Below, piece after piece: positions 16,240 through 27,078 of a stretch of 64,000 nucleotides of DNA. Source of the stretch: Leucobacter triazinivorans. GTDB lineage: Bacteria; Actinomycetota; Actinomycetes; Actinomycetales; Microbacteriaceae. Both the position numbers and the translations under genes were made by a program. The DNA lies in assembly GCF_004208635.1 (NCBI RefSeq), contig NZ_CP035806.1:1860001-1924000 (forward strand). Reading direction: 5' to 3'. The notes beneath the pieces were generated by a model. It was given only the letters and a program-made list of their open reading frames with translations. It did not search any database and was not told the origin of the DNA. The number at the start of each line of letters is the position of its first letter. Within the stretch, counting starts at the first letter, position 1.

Positions 16240-17667
16240 GTGAACATCGACGACATCAGCGCGCTGCGGGATCAGCACCCCGCGTGGCGCCTGCTGCGCG
16301 CGACGAGTGCCCCGCTCATGCTGTCGTTTCTCGGGCAGCACTTCGTCGAGCAGAACGAGGGCGCAACACCCGCGAGCCGACTGATCGACGCGCTCGACGA
16401 GCATCTCTATCTGATCAGGGGCGGCGACGACGGCCTGTACCGGCGCGGACCACAGGCCTATCTCGATGACTGGGCAGACCCCGAGCGCGGCTGGCTGCGC
16501 AAGTTCTACCCGGTCGATTCCGACGAGGTGCACTACGATGCGACGCCAGCGGTCGAGAAAGCGTACCGCTTCGTCGAAGATCTGCAGCGCCGCAGTTTCG
16601 TCGGCACCGAATCACGGCTCCACACGCTCATCGATCTGCTGCGGCAGATCGTGCACGGCAGTGAGGCAGACCCTGAAACCCGCATCGCGGAGCTCGAGAG
16701 ACGCCGAGCCGAGATCGACGCGCAGATCGAGGCGGTTCGTGAGGGGCGGTCAGAGCTGCTCGACGAGACTTCGGTGAGGGATCGCTACCAGCTCTTCTCG
16801 GCTACGGCGCGTGAGCTGCTCTCCGACTTCAGAGAGGTCGAGGAGAATTTCCGCAGCCTCGACCGCTCCGCACGTGAACGGATCGCGGGGTGGGACGGCA
16901 GCAAGGGAGCGCTGCTCGATGAGCTCGTCGTGAGCCGAACCGACATCGCCGTCTCCGATCAGGGCCGCAGCTTCCAGGCCTTCTACGACTTCCTGCTCTC
17001 CGGGCAGCGGCAGGCAGAGCTCGCGGAGTTGGTCGCCTCGGTGCAGAAGATACCGGCGGTGCAGGTGGATCGCCGGCTGCGCTTCATCCACCACGACTGG
17101 GCAGACGCCGCCGAACGCACTCAGCAGACCGTGCGCAACCTCTCCGAGCAGCTGCGACGCTTCTTGGAGGAGCAGGCCTGGCTCGAGAACCGTCGTGTGC
17201 TCGACCTCATACGCACCGTCGAGCAGACAGCCATCCGGGTCCGCGCCGATCCGCCCACCCACCTCGGCGTCGAGATCGATGAGCCGGGCTTGGCGATTGC
17301 GCTTCCCTTCGAGCGTCCCCTCTACAACCCGCAGCCCGAGACCAGAGTGGACAGCCTTATTTCACCCGAAGACGAAGAGACCGCCGACGCCGAGGCGCTG
17401 TTCGCGCAGCGCTTCGTCGACGCCGCACGACTCGCGGAGAACATCCGCGCCATCGTGCCGCCGCAGTCCACCGCGGATCTCATCGACATCGTAGAGCTGT
17501 ATCCCGTAGAGGAGGGCATCGCCGAGATCCTCGGCTACCTCGCGCTCCGCGATGAAGATCTCGAGATCCGACTCGATGACGGCGATCAGGCCAGCATCGA
17601 CTACACGGACGCCGACGGACGCCCGAGACGCGCGACCCTGCCGAGAGTGACGGTGACCAGACGTTGA
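16240..17667 (+). CDS. jetA: Wadjet system protein JetA (DUF3375)
   Basis: 475 residues from a GTG (MNIDDISALRDQHPAWRLLR). The opening, FLGQHFVEQNE and the segment WLRKFYPVDSDEVHYDATPA are typical of DUF3375, the kleisin-like/MukF-related subunit of type I Wadjet. In this system JetABC form an SMC-like loop-extruding complex that senses closed circular DNA, and JetD cuts it, protecting against plasmids. The stop overlaps the jetB start. No good ribosome site is seen before the GTG. The gene follows directly after the nitrilase and IS5 debris. Confidence 0.93.
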   Translation: MNIDDISALRDQHPAWRLLRATSAPLMLSFLGQHFVEQNEGATPASRLIDALDEHLYLIRGGDDGLYRRGPQAYLDDWADPERGWLRKFYPVDSDEVHYDATPAVEKAYRFVEDLQRRSFVGTESRLHTLIDLLRQIVHGSEADPETRIAELERRRAEIDAQIEAVREGRSELLDETSVRDRYQLFSATARELLSDFREVEENFRSLDRSARERIAGWDGSKGALLDELVVSRTDIAVSDQGRSFQAFYDFLLSGQRQAELAELVASVQKIPAVQVDRRLRFIHHDWADAAERTQQTVRNLSEQLRRFLEEQAWLENRRVLDLIRTVEQTAIRVRADPPTHLGVEIDEPGLAIALPFERPLYNPQPETRVDSLISPEDEETADAEALFAQRFVDAARLAENIRAIVPPQSTADLIDIVELYPVEEGIAEILGYLALRDEDLEIRLDDGDQASIDYTDADGRPRRATLPRVTVTRR

Positions 17668-18269
17668 ACAGCCCGGAAGAACACGCGATCGCCACTGCCA
17701 TCGTGAAGCTCATGCAGGGTACCGTCTACCGAGAGACGCACGAAGACGTCTGGCGCACGCTCGAGCGCCACGAGGCGACCGTGCAGGATCACTTCGCCCG
17801 CATCGGGGTCCGCGCGATCGTCGATCCGCTTGAGGGCTATGCCTTCCTCAAGACCATCGCTCCCGGACCCGATGAGGATCCGCTGCCCCGACTCGTCAAG
17901 CGCCGCGCACTCACCTATCCCGTGAGCCTCCTGCTGCTGCTCCTGCGCAAGCGGCTCGCAGAGTTCGAGGCCGCAGGTGGCGAGGGCAAACTCGTGCTCG
18001 AACGCGAGCAGATCCTCGAGATGCTGCGGCTCTTCCTCGCCGATTCCACGAACGAAACACGCGTGCTGCAGCAGGTCGACCAGAGCATCTCGGCGGTCGC
18101 GAAGCTCGGTTTTCTGCAGGAACTCGGACGGCAACGGGGTGGCGGTGCCTGGGAAGTGCGGCGCATCCTCAAGGCATACGTCGATGCCGAGACGATGAGC
18201 GACTTCGCGGGAAAACTGGGCGAGTATGCGAACGGGAAAGAAACAGAAGGCGATGGAGACGATGACTGA
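17664..18269 (+). CDS. jetB: Wadjet system protein JetB (DUF4194)
   Basis: 201 residues, TTG start within the jetA stop (TTGA). The DUF4194 profile shows in [20 protein letters not shown], then [27 protein letters not shown] and the KLGFLQEL winged-helix region. It is the MukE-like subunit that binds the JetA/JetC complex. Overlaps the likely start of jetC by 8 bases. Confidence 0.92.
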   Translation: MNSPEEHAIATAIVKLMQGTVYRETHEDVWRTLERHEATVQDHFARIGVRAIVDPLEGYAFLKTIAPGPDEDPLPRLVKRRALTYPVSLLLLLLRKRLAEFEAAGGEGKLVLEREQILEMLRLFLADSTNETRVLQQVDQSISAVAKLGFLQELGRQRGGGAWEVRRILKAYVDAETMSDFAGKLGEYANGKETEGDGDDD

Positions 18270-21200
18270 CGCACTGTTCTCGGCGCGCGAGTTCGACGCC
18301 CCCGGCACCTCGCGCACCGGCTACCGCTTGCACGCCCTCGAGGTCTACAACTGGGGCACCTTCGACAAGCGGGTGTGGGCTCTGCGCCCCGACGGGCGTA
18401 CGTCGTTGCTGACGGGCGACATCGGCAGCGGCAAGTCGACACTCGTCGATGCGGTCACGACGCTGCTGCTACCCGCGAACAAGATCTCCTACAACAAGGC
18501 CGCGGGAGCCGGCACGAAAGAGCGCAGTCTTCGCAGCTACGTCGAGGGGCACTATCGCTCAGAACGCAACGAGGCGACCGGCGCTTCGCGGCCGGTCGGC
18601 CTGCGCGACCACCGCTCCTACTCGGTGGTGCTCGGCGTCTTCGTGAACGAGGGCTACGACGAGACCGTGACGCTCGCCCAGGTGTTCCACCAGAAGGATC
18701 GCGCTGGCCAGCCCGAGCGCTTCTACGTGTCCGTCGACCGGCGCCTCACCATCGCCGACGACTTCAGCGATTTCGGCAGCGACCTCAAGCAGCTGCGCGC
18801 TCGCCTGCGGCGGGACGGCGCGGCGATCGACACCACCTTCCCCGAGTACGCCAGACGCATGCGCCGCCTGCTCGGCATCACCTCCGAGCAGGCGATGGAG
18901 CTGTTCCACCAGACCGTCTCGATGAAAGCCGTCGGCAATCTCAACGACTTCGTGCGCAGCCACATGCTCGAACCGGTCGACGCCAGCCGCCGCGTCGCAA
19001 CGATCGTGGAACATTTCGAGAACCTCACCCGCTCGCACGAAGCGGTGCGGCGGGCGACCGCTCAGCTCGCGATCCTCGACCCCCTCGTCGCCGGCGCCGA
19101 CAAGTACGAGGCGGCCGTCCAGCGCAAGACCGGGCAAGAGGCTGAACGCCAGGCACTCACCGTCTTCATCTCGGAGCTCACGATCGGCGTGCTCGATACT
19201 GCGATACGCCAAGCCGCTGGTGAAGTAGAGGCCGTCCAGCAGCGGCAGCAGGAAGTCGCACAGCGTCGCGCCGCAATACCTCCGCATCGCGCGGCCCTGC
19301 ACGCAGAGCGCCTCGAGGCCGGCGGCGACCGACTCACCCGCATCGAAGCGGAGCTGCCGGGGGCCGAAGCCCTCGTCGCCGAGCGCACGCGCAAGCACAC
19401 GCGATACTCCGAACTGCTGACAGGCGCCGACCTCCAGCCGGTCGCCGGGGCCGAGGAGTTCCGCACCAGGTCGCTCATCATCGCGGAAGCACGTCCGCGT
19501 GCCGAGGCCGAACGCGAGCTCGTGCAGCAGGAGAAGGATCCGGTCTCGTTGACGCGCGGCAGAGACACTACCCGCGCACGCGAGATCGACGGCGAGATCA
19601 CGAGTCTTGAAGCCCGCCGCAACAACCTGCCGGAAGAACTCGTCGCGGTGCGCGACGAGCTGTGCGCCGCACTGCTCGTGCCGGAATCGGAGCTGCCGTT
19701 CGCCGGCGAACTGATCGATGTCTCCCCCGAGCACTCCGACTGGCAAGGCGCAGCTGAGCGCGTGCTGCGGCCCTTCGCTCTCAGCCTGCTGGTTCCGCAT
19801 GCGCACTACTCCCGCGTATCGGCGTGGGTGAACGGCCGTCGCCTCGAGGCCCGCCTTGAGAACGGCAGGCGGCGGGGCGTGGATCTCAGCTATCAGCGAG
19901 TGCCCGAGCGCCGAGTACGCGTGATCCCCGCCGAAGCCGAGGGCGCGCTTCGCCTACGAGATGTGCTCGAGGTCGAGCCCGGCGACTTCTTCGACTACGT
20001 GCTCGGAGAGCTGGCGCGGCGTGCCGAGCATCGCCTGGTCCACGATGTCGGGGCCCTGCAGCGGGAGGATCGCGCGGTCACCCGCGAAGGGCTGGTGAGG
20101 GACCGGGAACGCCATGAGAAGCGCGATCGCTTCCGAGTCGATGATGCTCGCAGGTGGGTGCTCGGGCGCAGCAGCGAGCGGAAGATCGCGGCGCTGCGCA
20201 CAGAAAGGGCGGAGCTGCAGCTCCGTATCACGGAGGCGACGGAACGGCTCGACGAGCTCGGGCGACGCGACGAGGCGCTGCGGCGCGCTCTCGACGCATT
20301 CGGCAAGCTCGAGGAGTATACGAGCTGGGTAGAACTCGACTCCATCGGCGCGGAAGCCGCACTGCAGGCGCTGCACGAGGAACGGGAGCGGATACTCGCC
20401 GGCTCGTCCCGTCTCGCCGAGATCGACCGTCGTCTCTCGGCGCTCGATGAGCAGGAGCGGCGACTCGAGCAGGAGCACACCGAGATCAGCGAACACCTCG
20501 GCGGAGCGAAGGCCGAGACAGAGCGGCTGCGCAAGCGGCTGCGGCGCGAACACGACACGCTCGATGCGGTGCCCGGGGAGGCGACCGCGGCGTCGCGCGA
20601 GCTCTACCCCAGTCTGGAGGGGCGCGTCGGCCGCCGCAGGCCGGGCACGGTCGAACAGTGCGACGAGTTGCGCACCCGCCTCGTCGCAGAACTCACCGGC
20701 GGCATCGAGGCGGCGCAGCGGGAGATGAACGGGCACACCACGAGTGTGCAGCAGCAGATGGGCGAGGTACTGCGGCGCTGGCCGGAGCTTGCAGCCGAGA
20801 TGGACGCGAGCATCGCCTCCATCAGCGAATTCCGCCGCTTGTACGGGCAGGTGAAGAACGACGACCTGCCACGCTTCGAAGCCGAATTCAGGCGCCAGCT
20901 CAACACCGAGGCGGTGAAGGATCTCGCGGGCTTCAGCAACTGGCTCGCGCGCCAGGCCGAGGAGATCCGCGGGCGTGTCGAGACAATCAACGAGGCCCTC
21001 AGCGCGATCGACTACAACCCAGGACGCATCATCAAGCTCGTCGCCGAGCGCACGGTGAATACCGAGATCCGAGAGTTCCAGGCCGACCTGCGCGCCGCGA
21101 CCAGCGATCTCATCGGCGTCGATGATCCCGAACAGCGTTTCGAGCTGGTGCGCGTGATCATCGAGAAGTTCCGGGGGCGCGAGGGGCGCAGCGAGAACGA

Positions 21201-21657
21201 CCGCAGCTGGACCGCGCGGGTCACCGATGTCCGAAACTGGTACGCTTTCGCAGCTTCCGAGCGCGACCGCGAGACCGGCGAGGAGCACGAGCACTACACC
21301 GACTCCGACGGCAAATCGGGCGGGCAGAAGGAGAAGCTCGCATACACGATCCTCGCGGCGTCGCTCGCCTACCAGTTCGGGCTTGAGTGGGGTGTCGAGA
21401 AGTCGAAGGACTTCCGTTTCGCGGTGATCGACGAGGCTTTCGGACGGGGCTCTGATCAATCGACCCGCTACGCACTCGAACTCTTCGAACGGCTCGGCCT
21501 GCAGCTGCTCATCGTCACTCCGCTGCAGAAGGTGCATGTCATCGAGCCGTACGTCAGCTCGATCGGCTTCGTCGACAATCCACAGGGATCGGGCTCACGA
21601 GTGCATACGCTCACTGTCGAGGAGTTCCGCGAGCGCCGCAGAGCAGGATCGGCGTGA
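18262..21657 (+). CDS. jetC: Wadjet system SMC-like ATPase JetC
   Basis: 1131 residues from the ATG at 18262 ([12 protein letters not shown]; ATGs at 18253 and 18226 in the same frame are possible). Walker [10 protein letters not shown] (about residue 52), long coiled-coil arms (about 280-960) with a central hinge-like segment, signature region KSGGQKEKL (about 1019) and Walker [14 protein letters not shown] (about 1054) give the MukB-like architecture. It is the motor of the anti-plasmid complex. The stop overlaps the jetD GTG. All ATPase motifs are intact. Confidence 0.94.
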   Translation: MTDALFSAREFDAPGTSRTGYRLHALEVYNWGTFDKRVWALRPDGRTSLLTGDIGSGKSTLVDAVTTLLLPANKISYNKAAGAGTKERSLRSYVEGHYRSERNEATGASRPVGLRDHRSYSVVLGVFVNEGYDETVTLAQVFHQKDRAGQPERFYVSVDRRLTIADDFSDFGSDLKQLRARLRRDGAAIDTTFPEYARRMRRLLGITSEQAMELFHQTVSMKAVGNLNDFVRSHMLEPVDASRRVATIVEHFENLTRSHEAVRRATAQLAILDPLVAGADKYEAAVQRKTGQEAERQALTVFISELTIGVLDTAIRQAAGEVEAVQQRQQEVAQRRAAIPPHRAALHAERLEAGGDRLTRIEAELPGAEALVAERTRKHTRYSELLTGADLQPVAGAEEFRTRSLIIAEARPRAEAERELVQQEKDPVSLTRGRDTTRAREIDGEITSLEARRNNLPEELVAVRDELCAALLVPESELPFAGELIDVSPEHSDWQGAAERVLRPFALSLLVPHAHYSRVSAWVNGRRLEARLENGRRRGVDLSYQRVPERRVRVIPAEAEGALRLRDVLEVEPGDFFDYVLGELARRAEHRLVHDVGALQREDRAVTREGLVRDRERHEKRDRFRVDDARRWVLGRSSERKIAALRTERAELQLRITEATERLDELGRRDEALRRALDAFGKLEEYTSWVELDSIGAEAALQALHEERERILAGSSRLAEIDRRLSALDEQERRLEQEHTEISEHLGGAKAETERLRKRLRREHDTLDAVPGEATAASRELYPSLEGRVGRRRPGTVEQCDELRTRLVAELTGGIEAAQREMNGHTTSVQQQMGEVLRRWPELAAEMDASIASISEFRRLYGQVKNDDLPRFEAEFRRQLNTEAVKDLAGFSNWLARQAEEIRGRVETINEALSAIDYNPGRIIKLVAERTVNTEIREFQADLRAATSDLIGVDDPEQRFELVRVIIEKFRGREGRSENDRSWTARVTDVRNWYAFAASERDRETGEEHEHYTDSDGKSGGQKEKLAYTILAASLAYQFGLEWGVEKSKDFRFAVIDEAFGRGSDQSTRYALELFERLGLQLLIVTPLQKVHVIEPYVSSIGFVDNPQGSGSRVHTLTVEEFRERRRAGSA

Positions 21658-22859
21658 GCACCCGGAGAAGCCCCGGCCCGGCCGGCTGGACCCGCCCCGC
21701 GGCCATCGTTGGCCGTGTGCGACGGGCCTGGGTGCGCGGAGATCTGCTGCGCTCCCGGGCGCAGGGAACGGCATTCGCGCCGATCGATATGCCACTGCGC
21801 GCGCCCTCCGGCGCGGAGCTCACAGAGCACCTCGAAGAGGCCAGGCGCTGGGCGGCCGAGATCGAGCGTGCTTCTGACGGCGGGCGCAGCTTCGAGGTGC
21901 TCTCGGGCGTCGTAGGCGGCAAACGTCTGGGGCGCAGCACGATTCCGGTTCGTGTGCGCATCGACAGCGAGGCGCAGGCCTGGCGGCTGCTCGGCGTGGC
22001 CGCAGATGTCGAGCGCTTCGACGAGTTGCTGCGACTCAGCGCGAATGCTCCGGCTGCTCAGCACTGGATCCTGGCACAACCTCTCAAAGCGATCGAGCTG
22101 TTCGACGAATGGCCTGCGATGCTCGCCGCCCTCGACTGGCTCACCTGGCACCGCGACTCGCAGCTCTACCTCCGCCAGGTCGATGCGCCCGGCGTCGACA
22201 CCAAGTTCATCGAGCGGCACCGTGCGGTGCTCGCGAAGATACTCGGCGTCCCAGGAAGTGCGGAAGCGTTCCGCACGGCGCTCGGTTTCCTCGGCAAGCC
22301 GCGCCTGGTGCGGCTGCGCTTCGATCCCTCAGTTCTCGGCCTGCCGCCCGGCATCACCGAGGCGACGCTCCGCATCGACGAGCTGGCTTCGATACGCCAC
22401 GCCGTCTCCAGCTTGCTCATCGTCGAGAACGAGATCACGTTTCTCAGCGCTCCGGTGCCAGAGGGCGGCGTTGTGCTGTGGGGTCGCGGCTACGAGGCGA
22501 GATCGTCCGCCGCGCTCGAACTCTTCACGGATGTCGCCGAACGGGGCGATGCGTACTACTGGGGTGATCTAGACACCCACGGCTTCGCGATCCTGAGCGG
22601 CGTGCGAAGCCACCTGCCGGGCGTGCGATCCGTGCTGATGGACCGCGAGACGCTGATCGCTCATGCGCAGCGATGGGGCGCCGAGTCCTCGCCGACGAAT
22701 AGCGCGCTATCGGGCCTGACCGACGCGGAAGCCGAGCTGTACTCGGACCTGGTGACGGATCGCCTCGGGCGCGCCGTGCGCCTCGAGCAGGAGCGCATCG
22801 ACTGGACCTGGGCTTCGCGGCACCTCGCCGAGGCGGGACTGGCAGATCGACCCCGCTGA
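21654..22859 (+). CDS. jetD: Wadjet system nuclease JetD (DUF3322/DUF2220, Toprim-like)
   Basis: 401 residues, GTG start in the jetC stop (GTGA). The N-terminal DUF3322 is followed by a DUF2220 Toprim-like domain: [12 protein letters not shown] (catalytic Glu, about residue 254) and [14 protein letters not shown] (DxD, about 303). In characterised Wadjet, JetD is the topoisomerase VI-like nuclease that cleaves plasmid DNA. It completes the jetABCD set in the standard order. Confidence 0.93.
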   Translation: MSTRRSPGPAGWTRPAAIVGRVRRAWVRGDLLRSRAQGTAFAPIDMPLRAPSGAELTEHLEEARRWAAEIERASDGGRSFEVLSGVVGGKRLGRSTIPVRVRIDSEAQAWRLLGVAADVERFDELLRLSANAPAAQHWILAQPLKAIELFDEWPAMLAALDWLTWHRDSQLYLRQVDAPGVDTKFIERHRAVLAKILGVPGSAEAFRTALGFLGKPRLVRLRFDPSVLGLPPGITEATLRIDELASIRHAVSSLLIVENEITFLSAPVPEGGVVLWGRGYEARSSAALELFTDVAERGDAYYWGDLDTHGFAILSGVRSHLPGVRSVLMDRETLIAHAQRWGAESSPTNSALSGLTDAEAELYSDLVTDRLGRAVRLEQERIDWTWASRHLAEAGLADRPR

Positions 22860-23046
22860 TCGGGGAAGTCGAAGCCCGGCCCGCAGCCGTTTTCGCCGAG
22901 CTACGGCTCGAGCTCGCCCAGATGGGCGAGATAGGCGAGCCGGGGGAGGAATAGGTGCACGACTGCAGCGCCTCTGCGCCGATCCGATGACGGCGGCGCG
23001 TGCGCGCTCGCCGTCTCGGCACCACACTCGCGGATCGGAGTCGCGG

Positions 23047-23075
23047 GGCGGCCGGGCGATGAACGCTCGGCCGCC
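23047..23075 (-). terminator. Hairpin after the wall-anchored protein gene
   Basis: Ten-base arms (23049-23058 with 23064-23073, one G-T pair) with a 5-base loop, 12 bases beyond the stop of the leftward gene. No T-tract. Confidence 0.55.
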
Positions 23076-23087
23076 GCGCGTCGACAG

Positions 23088-26000
23088 TTAGACGCCCGCT
23101 CCGCGGCGTCGACTGTACAGGAGCGCTCCGCCACCTGTCAGGAGCAGGAGGACCGCTCCGATGATCGCAAACGTCGCAGCGGTGCCGCCGGTGACGGGCA
23201 GACCGCCGCTGGCGCCCTCTTCGGGTACGGCGCCGTGCCAGTCGTCTGCGTCGTCGACGCTCAGGCCGGAATAGAGCCCGACGCCGGTCACTGCAGCGGT
23301 ATCGGCGTGCGTCTCACCGGCACCGAGCCCCGGCACGGTGCCGGTGCATTCGAACTGCGTGCCGACCGCGAAGGGTCCCGCCCAGGTGGTGCCCGTCGAG
23401 CCGTCGGGGAAGGTGCACACCAGATCCTCGATGTGCCCCGTGCCGTCGATGAGCCGGTCGGTGACGATCACGTCGACGAGCGGCTCCGCACCGTCGTTCG
23501 AGACGGTGAAGCTGATCCGCTGCTCCTGCTCCGCGGTCAGCTCCTTGCCGGGAGCCTCGTCGAAATCGCCGGAGTAGCCGTCATTGACCAGCGCGCCCGA
23601 GTCGTCGTACTCGGGCGCTTCGCCCTCGTCGCTCCACTTCTCGATGTCGATGCTCGGTGTCGGCACGTGTCCGTGCCACTCGTCCTCGTCGTCGACCTCT
23701 TCCCCGGTCCTGATGCCCACGGCGGTCACGCCGGCGGTGTTCGAGTGGGTGTCTCCGCTCGCCAGTGCGGGCAGGGTCCCCGTGCATGCGAACTGATCGC
23801 CGATCACGAACGGCCCCTCCCAGGAGGTTCCCGATTCCGGCCCGCCGAGCGGACTGAAGTCGCAGCTGAGGTCTGGGATCGCTCCCGCACCGCCGGTCAA
23901 CCGGTCGCTCACGACGACGTCCACGAGATCCTCACGCCCGTCGTTCGAGATCGTGAAGTTGATCGGCAGCGGTGCGTCTGCTGCCAGCGCCTTCCCGGGG
24001 GCCGCATCGAAGTCGCCCGCGTACCCGTCGTTGGCGAGCGCTCCCGAATCGTCGTACTGGGGTGCCGCGCCCTCATCGTTCCACTTCTCGATGTCGACGC
24101 TCGGGTCGCCGACCGGCGTGATCGTCGTGTCGGAACCCGCGATGGTGTTCACGATGACTCCGTCGGTCTCCGTCGCCACCACCGCGAAGTACGTGACGAT
24201 CCGGCCCTCACCGGGGTTCAGGTTCGTACCGTCCTCTTGCCGGATGGTGACGATGCCGTCGGCGTAGTCGGCGACGACATTGCCGTTCAGGTCGTCGGGC
24301 CCGCCGTGAACGGAGTCCAGGTCCGGAACCTCCTCGTCGTCGGTCTCGACGAAGCCGAGGAACTCGACCGCATCCGGCAGCACGTCGTCGCGGGTGAAGA
24401 TGGTCACCGGGAACTCGCTCCCGTAGTTGCCGCGCGGAATGAGTTCGATCGCGTACACGAACCGGTTGTCGACGAACTCGCCGTTCTCGATCACCGCGTC
24501 GATCTCGGCGACCCATTCGCCGGTCTCGGAGTCGAAGATGCGCTTGCGCAGCTCAGCCTCGTTGCCGAACGACGTGGCCTCGGACTGGTCGTCGCTCACG
24601 TAGTCCCAGTCCTGGTCCTCGCCGAGAAGCGTTGCCCGGTTGGTGATCTCGAACGTCTGCTTGCCGTCGAAGGGAACCGTAGTGAGCACCAGGTCGACGA
24701 TCCACAGCTGCCCGGCCTGAAGACCTCCGACGAGTGTCTTTCCGGCCTCGCTGAGCACGATGACGAGCTGATCGTCATCATCCACCGCGATGTCGAAGTG
24801 CTCGGCACCCAGTGCGGTGCCGCCGTACGAGCCGCCCACCGAGACCGTGGTTTCGAGGTCGGTGATGTCGAAGACCGCGGTGTCGGCGTCGTCGACGATA
24901 CGGCTCTTCAGCGGGTCGACGCCCTCCTTGCCCGTGTCGATGGTGAACCGGTAGGGCACCTGGGCCGAGTCGCCGGGGCTCACCTGCACCTCGTCGTTCA
25001 CCGCGCTCTTGTCGAACACCGCGGAGTCGTCCACACCCTCCTCGTAATCGTCGGGAAGCACGACGACACCAGCGTTGTGGTCGCGGACTGCCGGGCTGCC
25101 GTCTCGATAGTGGAACTGCGCCCGGTTGTTCCAGGGATAGTGGACACCGTCGACAACCGTGGTGTTGTCGCTTCCGGTGAGACCGTCGACGGTGTTGAGG
25201 TGCGCCTTGACCTCGATGTTCACGTTCGTCGAGTTGTCCCTGCCGATGTTCATCATCAGCGTCTGTCCGACGATCGCGTACTGACCGACATAGTCGCCGT
25301 GTGCGAAGTCTGCCGTGCTCCCCGTGAACCCGGTCGCCTCCGTGAGCGACTGGATCGGGCCGTCGCCCGTGATCGAGATGAACTCGGCGTCATCGGTTTT
25401 CCAGGACGCCTGCTCGATGAGATCGTCGCTGATGACGACGTTGCGCTGCAGCGTGAAGTTCGCGTTGCGCTCGTCCCACGGGGTGAGGTTCGCATGCAGC
25501 GTGTACGTCATTTCTGCCGCGGGCTGGAGGGCGCCGTCGGCGTCGGCGATGACATCGCGAAGCGACCAGTCGCCCCGCTTGGCGAAGTTGTTCCCGATAC
25601 CGACGCCCGGGATGGTGCCTCGGATGCGCACGTCGACGGAGCGCTCGTGCTCACCGCCGAAGTCGGCATCGTTGGGCAGCAGGATCTCGTAGTTCCCCGG
25701 GGTGTCGTTGCGCGCGTCGAACTGCGCCCGCAGCATCGTCTCGAGTGCTTCGATGTCGGTGACCCGCACCTGATAGGTGATCCGCAGCGTCGACTGCTCC
25801 GGCACATCCACGGCGCCGACGAACGAGTTGCCGGTGACCGTCGGCGCGAACGCGACGGGAGCCGAAGCGTCGGCCGTGGTCAGCGTCGCCTCGAACGAGC
25901 CCTCGACGAAGCCCAGGCCGGCCGCGAGCTCATCCGCGATCGAGTAGCCGCTGCGCGCCTCTGCAGACGAGAGCACGAGCGTATAGGTCAGCACTGCATC

Positions 26001-26696
26001 TGCGAGCGCCGGATCGAGTCCGAGAAACTCGTACCCCGGCGCGTCGCCCCGCTGTACGAAACCATCGAGGTTGTTCGGGTTCACGCTCTTGGCGTACCCG
26101 TCGGCGATCTCCTCCACCGGGGGCACTTCGTTCTCGACGACGATCCGGGTCCCGCCCGCGTCCTCCCCGATCGCCCACGTGATCTCGAGGGGAGTGTCCT
26201 CGTCCACCGGCCCGGCCTGCAGATTCAGCGCGAACGCGCCCTCGCTCACGTCGTCCGGGATGGGATTCCGGAAGGTTACCGTGTACGTACCGTCTTCGTT
26301 GTCGACGATCGACTCGACGGCTTCGTTGCTCGGGAGGCTGCTCGGGGCAGTGATCCCGGCCGGCAACGTGAACACGATCTGGGTGCCGTCGATCGGCTGG
26401 TTCGCGTCGTACTGCACTCTCAGGAGAATGTCATCCCCCTCGGGAACGACGGCATCATCTCCGATGACCTGCCCGTCATGCAGCAGTGCGATGTCGATCC
26501 CCGGCGTATCGGCATGAGCAGCCGATGCCGTGGCAGCCAGACCGGTCACCACGAGGAGCATCGTCATCACCGCGGCGAGCGCCCTGCGGCACCAACCCGA
26601 ATTGCTCAGCCTCGGCTCCGCGACTGCGCCTCCAGAAAATCGTCCCCATCGGCGCGGCCTCCGACCGGCTGGCGACGTCAAACCCCTCAACTCCAC
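23088..26696 (-). CDS. Large secreted, LPXTG-like cell-wall-anchored protein with isopeptide/DUF11-type repeats
   Basis: 1202 residues from the GTG at 26696, chosen because GGAGAGGGAG precedes it; a longer ORF upstream has no signal features. A long signal peptide (RRALAAVMTMLLVVTGLAAT) ends at about AHA. The exported body consists of Asp/Glu- and Thr-rich beta domains. Near the C-terminus are two ~130-residue tandem repeats, each starting SVDIEKWNDEG or SIDIEKWSDEG and ending with DEWHGHVP or DDWHGAVP. It closes with LPVTGG, a hydrophobic helix and SRRRGAGV, a sortase signal. It is probably a surface adhesin or stalk-like protein. Next to it, divergently, is a sigma/anti-sigma fusion gene that may control it. 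Confidence 0.85.
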   Translation of the reverse strand: MELRGLTSPAGRRPRRWGRFSGGAVAEPRLSNSGWCRRALAAVMTMLLVVTGLAATASAAHADTPGIDIALLHDGQVIGDDAVVPEGDDILLRVQYDANQPIDGTQIVFTLPAGITAPSSLPSNEAVESIVDNEDGTYTVTFRNPIPDDVSEGAFALNLQAGPVDEDTPLEITWAIGEDAGGTRIVVENEVPPVEEIADGYAKSVNPNNLDGFVQRGDAPGYEFLGLDPALADAVLTYTLVLSSAEARSGYSIADELAAGLGFVEGSFEATLTTADASAPVAFAPTVTGNSFVGAVDVPEQSTLRITYQVRVTDIEALETMLRAQFDARNDTPGNYEILLPNDADFGGEHERSVDVRIRGTIPGVGIGNNFAKRGDWSLRDVIADADGALQPAAEMTYTLHANLTPWDERNANFTLQRNVVISDDLIEQASWKTDDAEFISITGDGPIQSLTEATGFTGSTADFAHGDYVGQYAIVGQTLMMNIGRDNSTNVNIEVKAHLNTVDGLTGSDNTTVVDGVHYPWNNRAQFHYRDGSPAVRDHNAGVVVLPDDYEEGVDDSAVFDKSAVNDEVQVSPGDSAQVPYRFTIDTGKEGVDPLKSRIVDDADTAVFDITDLETTVSVGGSYGGTALGAEHFDIAVDDDDQLVIVLSEAGKTLVGGLQAGQLWIVDLVLTTVPFDGKQTFEITNRATLLGEDQDWDYVSDDQSEATSFGNEAELRKRIFDSETGEWVAEIDAVIENGEFVDNRFVYAIELIPRGNYGSEFPVTIFTRDDVLPDAVEFLGFVETDDEEVPDLDSVHGGPDDLNGNVVADYADGIVTIRQEDGTNLNPGEGRIVTYFAVVATETDGVIVNTIAGSDTTITPVGDPSVDIEKWNDEGAAPQYDDSGALANDGYAGDFDAAPGKALAADAPLPINFTISNDGREDLVDVVVSDRLTGGAGAIPDLSCDFSPLGGPESGTSWEGPFVIGDQFACTGTLPALASGDTHSNTAGVTAVGIRTGEEVDDEDEWHGHVPTPSIDIEKWSDEGEAPEYDDSGALVNDGYSGDFDEAPGKELTAEQEQRISFTVSNDGAEPLVDVIVTDRLIDGTGHIEDLVCTFPDGSTGTTWAGPFAVGTQFECTGTVPGLGAGETHADTAAVTGVGLYSGLSVDDADDWHGAVPEEGASGGLPVTGGTAATFAIIGAVLLLLTGGGALLYSRRRGAGV

Positions 26697-27078
26697 GCTC
26701 TCCCTCTCCCTGATATCTCCCCGCTCGTCGTCGCATTCCGTGCACCATGGGCGACCGGAAGAAGACCACAAGCAACCGGTCGCAGTGAACCGGCACACTT
26801 ATGAGACGGCATTGGCGCAAAAACGTGACGCGCGTTTGCCAGACTTTTTCGAGGCTCCTCTGCGCCCCATCGAATCTGCGTGTGCATCTGGTCGCCATCC
26901 CGTGAGCAATGAGCACCCATGGCCGAGAGGAACTCTGCCCACTCATGTCGCTGTTAGGCTCCTGAGCGAGAACGAAACCCGTACCTCGGGGAGATTTGTC
27001 TTTCATGTGCGGATGAAGTCGCTCCCCAGGCGGATCGGATGGGTTTCGGTTCGGTGAGGGAACCGGAGGTCGCGCGGC
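26697..27078. other. Divergent intergenic region
   Basis: 382 bases between the wall protein and the ECF sigma gene. It must hold both promoters. I could not identify a convincing ECF-type -35/-10 pair or an operator. Confidence 0.4.

Noticed and set aside
16240..22859. Treating the SMC-like operon as an undescribed system.
   Set aside because: Gene order and domains match the known Wadjet JetABCD system.
23235..26804. 1189-codon plus-strand frame opposite the wall-anchored protein.
   Set aside because: No recognisable domain or ribosome site. The minus strand has a signal peptide, repeats and sorting signal.
26697..27078. ECF-type promoter (GGAAC ... GTC) between the wall protein and the sigma fusion.
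   Set aside because: The only GGAAC (near 26929) has a spacer too short for a typical ECF promoter.
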